Origin: Sphingopyxis sp.
GTDB taxonomy: Bacteria; Pseudomonadota; Alphaproteobacteria; Sphingomonadales; Sphingomonadaceae
Assembly: GCF_016704835.1 (NCBI RefSeq)
Contig: NZ_JADIZJ010000006.1
Coordinates: forward strand, 1 to 64,000
DNA: 64,000 nucleotides
Reading direction: 5' to 3'
Shown here: piece by piece, positions 60,301 to 64,000 of the stretch
Position numbering within the stretch: position 1 is the first letter of the stretch
How the letters are laid out: every line of letters begins with the position of its first letter
Notes under the pieces: model-generated
The model's database searches: none
What the model saw: the letters and a program-made list of their open reading frames with translations, nothing else
Told to the model about the DNA's origin: nothing
Made by a program: the position numbers and the translations under genes

Positions 60301-61460
60301 TGCATGCGCCGCGCCGCCCGTTGGTGCGCGCTGCCTCGATTGCCGCGCTCGCGTTGCTGCTGGCGTGGATTGGCGGCGGGCAGGCGCTGCTCGGTCGCAT
60401 TGACCCCGCGCTCGCGCTGCCTATCCTCGCGCTGCCGATGATCCTGCTCGCGTTCTGGCACCGCGGTGAAGGGGCGGCGTTGCGATGGTCCACGCTGTTC
60501 ACGGCGCTCGCTCTCCTGGCGGTCGCGCAAGCGCTGCTCGCGCTCGTCCTGGCGCGTTCAGCGGATTGGCCACAACTGGCGCTGGTCTTTGTGTCGGGCG
60601 CGGCGTCGGGACGGGTTGCCGACCGGCTTGTGCAGTGGCGTCCGCGTGCGCGATGGCTACCGCGGCTCGCAGGACTCGCGCTCGCGATCGGCTGGTTCGC
60701 GGCGGGACATATGCTACTCGCGTCGCTGTATCGCCCCGCCGCCGCGTCAGCCGACGCACCTGCGGCAACGATGCTCACCGGCCTGCCGCTGCGCTGGTTG
60801 GGCAGCGGCGACATCGCGAATATCATCGCGGACAGGACGGGGGATGATCCGGCACTGGTCCAGCTCGAGGCGATGGGGCCGGTGTTGCTGATCGACAGTC
60901 TGGTCGATCATGGGGTGCCGCGGGGCGGCACGTTGCTGATCGCGCACCCGCGCGCGCTGGCGCCGCAGGAACTGGTGGCGATCGACGCCCTTGTCCGCAA
61001 CGGTGGCAGGGCGGTGGTGTTGGCCGATGCGCTGTCGGGCTGGCCCGCGCCGCACCCGCTCGGCGACCCGCGCAATCCGCCGGTGACCAGCCTGCTGACG
61101 CCACTGCTCGATCATTGGGGAGTGACGCTTGGCGCAGCGCCGACCGACGACAATGAGGCGTCCGCGGCTGATGTGAATGGCGCGCGGCTGCGCCTGGCGA
61201 GCGCGGGAGCGTTTGAGCGCCTGCCGCCGACGTGCCAGACCTTTACCGGTCGCCGCGTTGCCCAATGCGGGATCGGCGCGGGCGAGGCATGGCTGGTGGG
61301 CGACGCCGACTTGCTGTTCGCGCCCTCTTGGTCGCCGCCGGTACCGGGCGCATATCATCTGCGGCGGGCCGACACGATCGAATGGTTGGCGGCGCGGCTG
61401 TGGCCCGGCGCTGGAGTCGCAATTCTGCAACCGCTGTGGATTCGCCCCCGCGCCGATTGA
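60300..61460 (+). CDS. Membrane protein, ABC-type/DUF4350-like, function unknown
   Basis: A 386-residue protein whose N-terminal ~155 residues hold about five hydrophobic segments (for example ALALLLAWIGGGQALL and LAGLALAIGWFAAGHMLLASL). The soluble second half resembles the GldG/DUF4350 type, with VLLIDSLVDHGVPRGGTLLIAHPRALAPQELVAIDALVRNGGRAVVLAD. Such domains accompany ABC transport systems, but no transporter gene lies here. It starts within the stop codon of the previous gene (TAATG), so both share a transcript with cysK. Confidence 0.65.
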   Translation: MHAPRRPLVRAASIAALALLLAWIGGGQALLGRIDPALALPILALPMILLAFWHRGEGAALRWSTLFTALALLAVAQALLALVLARSADWPQLALVFVSGAASGRVADRLVQWRPRARWLPRLAGLALAIGWFAAGHMLLASLYRPAAASADAPAATMLTGLPLRWLGSGDIANIIADRTGDDPALVQLEAMGPVLLIDSLVDHGVPRGGTLLIAHPRALAPQELVAIDALVRNGGRAVVLADALSGWPAPHPLGDPRNPPVTSLLTPLLDHWGVTLGAAPTDDNEASAADVNGARLRLASAGAFERLPPTCQTFTGRRVAQCGIGAGEAWLVGDADLLFAPSWSPPVPGAYHLRRADTIEWLAARLWPGAGVAILQPLWIRPRAD

Positions 61461-61576
61461 GGCGTCCTTTTTCACCCCATTTTGACGCAATTCGGCTGCG
61501 CCGCGCGGACACCTGAAGTCGTGCAGGCCGCGTTTCGACCGCTTATTTGGTCATTTTGCGGCAAATAGGGGTTAGA

Positions 61577-61612
61577 TTCCCTATTTCACCCTAAATTACC
61601 CCTTTTCACCCC
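61577..61612. promoter_or_regulatory. Probable MraZ operator: four CCC repeats at 10-nt spacing
   Basis: CCC triplets at 61579-61581, 61589-61591, 61599-61601 and 61609-61611 recur every 10 nt; most are in the context TTTCACCC or ATTACCCC. On the minus strand this reads as GGGT-like direct repeats with 10-bp period, the geometry of E. coli MraZ boxes (TGGGN units with 5-nt spacers). A -10-like TATAGT at 61617-61622 adjoins them. An isolated TTTTTCACCCC copy lies further upstream near 61468-61478. Confidence 0.7.
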
Positions 61613-61734
61613 GATCTATAGTTGATAGTCAGGAATCGGAGAGGGGCAATCTCCACCGAGACCGAACCAACTGGAATCATGCGATTCCGGGGCCAGGGAA
61701 GTATTGCCCACAGGCGCATACGGGGGGCAGAGCG

Positions 61735-62235
61735 ATGGCGATTGTGACGCCCGGCCAGTATGCGGGAACCAGCTTCGCCGCGATCGATGGCAAGGGACGG
61801 ATCGCCGTCCCCTCTCAGTTCCGCAACAATGTGCCCCTTACTGCGGACGGCCAGCGCGTGCTTTGGGTTGGCTTCCACGAAAAACTGCCCTGCCTCGTGG
61901 CCTATGGCCATGATCAATACGACCGGCTGAACGGCGAGATCGAACGCGACCGCGACACCGCACGGTCCCGGAACCTCGATTTCGACGAAGACGCCGAGTT
62001 CAAGAAGCGCTTCAGCTACACCGACGCCTATGCGCTCGACGACAGCGGGCGTTTCTTGCCCGGCTTCACCCATCGCGACCGCGTCGGCGACAATGGCGCG
62101 ACCGCCTTTGTCGGATCGGGCCGCCGTTTCGAAATCTGGTGGCTGCCGACGCTGGCTGAATGCGCCGACGCCGATCCGGTGCTGCAGCGGCTCGCCGCGG
62201 CGTGGGATGCGACCAAAGGGAAGGGGCGCAAATGA
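61735..62235 (+). CDS. mraZ: Transcriptional regulator MraZ
   Basis: MraZ represses its own promoter and the division and cell wall (dcw) cluster. The 166-residue protein has two AbrB-like units: [14 protein letters not shown] in the first and [14 protein letters not shown] in the second, as in the family. GGGGGGCAGAG precedes the ATG at 61735. It overlaps rsmH by 4 nt. The four-fold 10-bp repeat upstream fits autoregulation. Confidence 0.96.
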   Translation: MAIVTPGQYAGTSFAAIDGKGRIAVPSQFRNNVPLTADGQRVLWVGFHEKLPCLVAYGHDQYDRLNGEIERDRDTARSRNLDFDEDAEFKKRFSYTDAYALDDSGRFLPGFTHRDRVGDNGATAFVGSGRRFEIWWLPTLAECADADPVLQRLAAAWDATKGKGRK

Positions 62236-63212
62236 GCGACCTGTCCCGCGACCCGCGCCACGATCCGGTCCTGCGCGACGAAGTGATCGCCTCGCTTGCC
62301 ATCGTGCCGGGTGAGCGCCATGTCGATGCGACCTTCGGCGCCGGTGGCTATACCCGCGCGATGCTCACCGCGGGCGCCGACGTCGTCGCCTGCGACCGCG
62401 ATCCCGATGCGATTGCCGACGGGCAGGCGCTGGTCGCCGAGGCTAAGGGCAAGCTGACATTGATCCATGGTCGATTCGGCGAAATCGACCGGCTGCTCGC
62501 TGAGCGCGGGATCGATGCGGTCGACGGCATCACCTTTGATATCGGCGTGTCGTCGATGCAGCTCGACCAGGGCGAGCGCGGCTTTTCGTTCCAGAAGGAC
62601 GGCCCGCTCGACATGCGGATGGCGCAGGATGGCGAAAGCGCCGCCGACTGGTTGAACCGTGCCGACGAAACCGAGATCGCCGACGTTCTGTTTCATTATG
62701 GCGATGAGCGCCAGTCGCGCCGCGTGGCGCGCGCGATCGTCGCCGCGCGCCCGCTCAGCCGCACGGCCGAGCTGGCGACGGTGATCCGCAAGGCGCTGCG
62801 CCACCCGCCCGGTGCGCCCAAGGATCCATCGACCAAGAGCTTTCAGGCGATCCGTATCCACATCAATTCCGAACTCGACGAGTTGGTCGCCGGCTTGGCC
62901 GCCGCGGAACGCCTATTGCGTCCCGGCGGCCGGTTGGCGGTGGTCAGCTTTCACAGCACCGAAGACCGGATCGTGAAGAATTTCCTGCGCGAGCGCAGCG
63001 GCGGCGATGCCGGCGGGTCGCGCCATCGCCCCGCGACCGCGGCTGCCGCGCACGCCCCGTCATTCCAGACCCCGGCGCGCAAGGTGCGGCCGGGCAAGGC
63101 CGAAGAAGCACGCAACCCGCGCGCCCGATCGGCAACGCTGCGCAGCGCGGTGCGCACCGGCGCCCCGGCCTGGCCGGGTCAAACCAATATGAAGGAGGCG
63201 ATCTCATGCTGA
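62232..63212 (+). CDS. rsmH: 16S rRNA (cytosine(1402)-N4)-methyltransferase
   Basis: RsmH (MraW) methylates C1402 of 16S rRNA. The ~326-residue protein has [13 protein letters not shown], the SAM loop [15 protein letters not shown] (about residues 31-45), [29 protein letters not shown] and [18 protein letters not shown]. The C-terminal region is Ala/Arg-rich and contains [10 protein letters not shown](S). The ATG at 62232 overlaps the mraZ stop (ATGA). FtsL starts inside its last codons. Confidence 0.97.
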   Translation: MSDLSRDPRHDPVLRDEVIASLAIVPGERHVDATFGAGGYTRAMLTAGADVVACDRDPDAIADGQALVAEAKGKLTLIHGRFGEIDRLLAERGIDAVDGITFDIGVSSMQLDQGERGFSFQKDGPLDMRMAQDGESAADWLNRADETEIADVLFHYGDERQSRRVARAIVAARPLSRTAELATVIRKALRHPPGAPKDPSTKSFQAIRIHINSELDELVAGLAAAERLLRPGGRLAVVSFHSTEDRIVKNFLRERSGGDAGGSRHRPATAAAAHAPSFQTPARKVRPGKAEEARNPRARSATLRSAVRTGAPAWPGQTNMKEAISC

Positions 63213-63799
63213 TGGCAGCGCGCAAACTTCAGGGCATCGGGCTGGTCCTGCTCGTGCTGATCTGTGCCATGATGCTCTATCCGGTGTCGCTGAAGGTCGC
63301 AGCAACGCGCAGCGAACTGACGCGCATCGAAAAAGAGATCGAGCGCAGCCAAGACAATATCCGCTACCTCGAATCCGAGCTCGCGGTGCGCGCCTCGATG
63401 CGCCAGCTGGAGCAGTGGAACGCCGACACCTTCGGCTATTCGGCGCCCGGCGCGGACCAGTATCTGGAGAGCGAGCGCCAGCTGGCCTCGCTCGACCGCT
63501 TGCCAAGGGCGCGCGGAGCCAACGAGGTCGCGCCTGTACTGATGGCAATGGTGTCGCCTGTCGCCGTTCCTGCCGCGGCCAAGGAAAGCCCAGCCGCCAG
63601 CAAGCCCTCGGCGGCCAAGCCAGTCGTGCTGGCGCAGGCCGAAACGGGGATCCGCAGCGACGCAGCGCCGCGGATGGCGCCGACCCGCCGCCGCGAACAG
63701 CTCAAGATGATCGAAGACCAGTTGCTCGCCGAATCGACACTCGCCGATTTGAAGCGCGCCGCCGCCGCCGAAGCCGCAGGAGGGAAGCCCGCGCGATGA
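63206..63799 (+). CDS. ftsL: Cell division protein FtsL
   Basis: FtsL is a bitopic divisome protein acting with FtsB and FtsQ. The 197-residue product has one membrane segment ([20 protein letters not shown], about residues 10-29) followed by a heptad-rich coiled coil ([23 protein letters not shown]), then an Ala/Pro-rich extension of about 100 residues not found in E. coli FtsL. Its position between rsmH and ftsI is the standard dcw order. It overlaps rsmH by 7 nt and ftsI by 4 nt. Confidence 0.9.
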   Translation: MLMAARKLQGIGLVLLVLICAMMLYPVSLKVAATRSELTRIEKEIERSQDNIRYLESELAVRASMRQLEQWNADTFGYSAPGADQYLESERQLASLDRLPRARGANEVAPVLMAMVSPVAVPAAAKESPAASKPSAAKPVVLAQAETGIRSDAAPRMAPTRRREQLKMIEDQLLAESTLADLKRAAAAEAAGGKPAR

Positions 63800-64000
63800 A
63801 CACGCTGGTCGTCCGTCCGACCCGGGTGCGCACCGCTGGGGTGCGGCAGCAGATCCTGCTGACCGCGCAACAGCGTCTGATGATCCTGATGCTGCTGTTC
63901 ATGGCGGCATTTTTTCTGGTGTCGATGCGACTGCTCTATTTTGCGATGTTCGACACTGCGTCGCGCAATGGGTCGGCGTCGACCGCTTTCCTGCCGGCGC
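63796..64000 (+). CDS. ftsI: Peptidoglycan D,D-transpeptidase FtsI (PBP3), N-terminal part
   Basis: The reading frame opens at 63796 inside the ftsL stop (ATGA) and runs to the window edge without a stop. The 68 visible residues comprise a basic N-terminus (VVRPTRVRT) and one membrane segment (LMILMLLFMAAFFLVS, about residues 29-44), as in the septal transpeptidase FtsI. The catalytic domain lies outside the window. Assignment rests on gene order and topology. Confidence 0.85.
   Translation, partial: MNTLVVRPTRVRTAGVRQQILLTAQQRLMILMLLFMAAFFLVSMRLLYFAMFDTASRNGSASTAFLPA

Noticed and set aside
1..64000. CRISPR array, prophage, insertion sequence or integron
   Set aside because: No spaced identical direct repeats, no transposase, integrase or phage structural genes were seen.

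Overview
The window reads as chromosomal DNA of a sphingomonad alphaproteobacterium, most like Sphingopyxis. This is inferred from the high GC content, the gene families and their order, the abundance of TonB-dependent receptors, the palindromic intergenic repeats and a complete exosortase A (XrtA/PEP-CTERM) exopolysaccharide locus. No phage, transposase, integrase or CRISPR array was seen. Coding density is high and most genes sit in tight operons with 1-28 nt overlaps.

Layout. 1-1772: a damaged edge holding a helicase tail remnant and an MFS/MHS transporter broken by several single-base indels. 1832-4552: two alpha/beta hydrolases whose 3' ends overlap, a small membrane protein and an RlpA-type lipoprotein. 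4609-8755: an arginine succinyltransferase operon (M20 hydrolase, astA, astB, spermidine-synthase-like protein). 8845-18168: a WYL-like small protein divergent from malate synthase G, a TPR protein, a GMC oxidoreductase with a four-Cys cluster, trhO, a caspase-like protease and a methyltransferase. 18262-19227: trxB.

19229-39986 is the XrtA locus. The minus-strand arm (hydrolases 1 and 2, acyl carrier protein, GNAT/FemAB) diverges from a plus-strand arm: AMP ligase, PLP decarboxylase, Wza-like export lipoprotein, chain-length protein, tyrosine kinase, outer-membrane protein, ExeA-like ATPase, deacetylase, FemAB, glycosyltransferase, exosortase-EpsI fusion, amidotransferase, second GNAT and cupin. 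Together these would polymerise, export and modify an exopolysaccharide and sort PEP-CTERM proteins. The ligase, decarboxylase, ACP, amidotransferase and acyltransferase set suggests an amino-acid-derived decoration of the polymer. No PEP-CTERM substrate, initiating sugar transferase, Wzx or Wzy lies in the window.

40060-42795: infA, maf, a short RNase E/G homologue, yacG, tRNA-Phe and an RluE-type pseudouridine synthase. 43007-49179: two large TonB-dependent receptors converging on a shared bidirectional terminator; the second has a long hairpin-rich leader. 49218-51632: folE (probable N-terminal frameshift), a membrane protein and the rpsF-rpsR-rplI operon. 51787-56533: a MurC-like ligase with an altered P-loop divergent from an LD-carboxypeptidase, then fabD, fabG and a small exported protein. 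56666-61460: a ZnuD-type receptor with a Zur-like site divergent from cysK and two membrane-anchored proteins. 61735-64000: the start of the dcw cell-division cluster (mraZ, rsmH, ftsL, ftsI start) preceded by four 10-bp-spaced CCC repeats that look like the MraZ operator.
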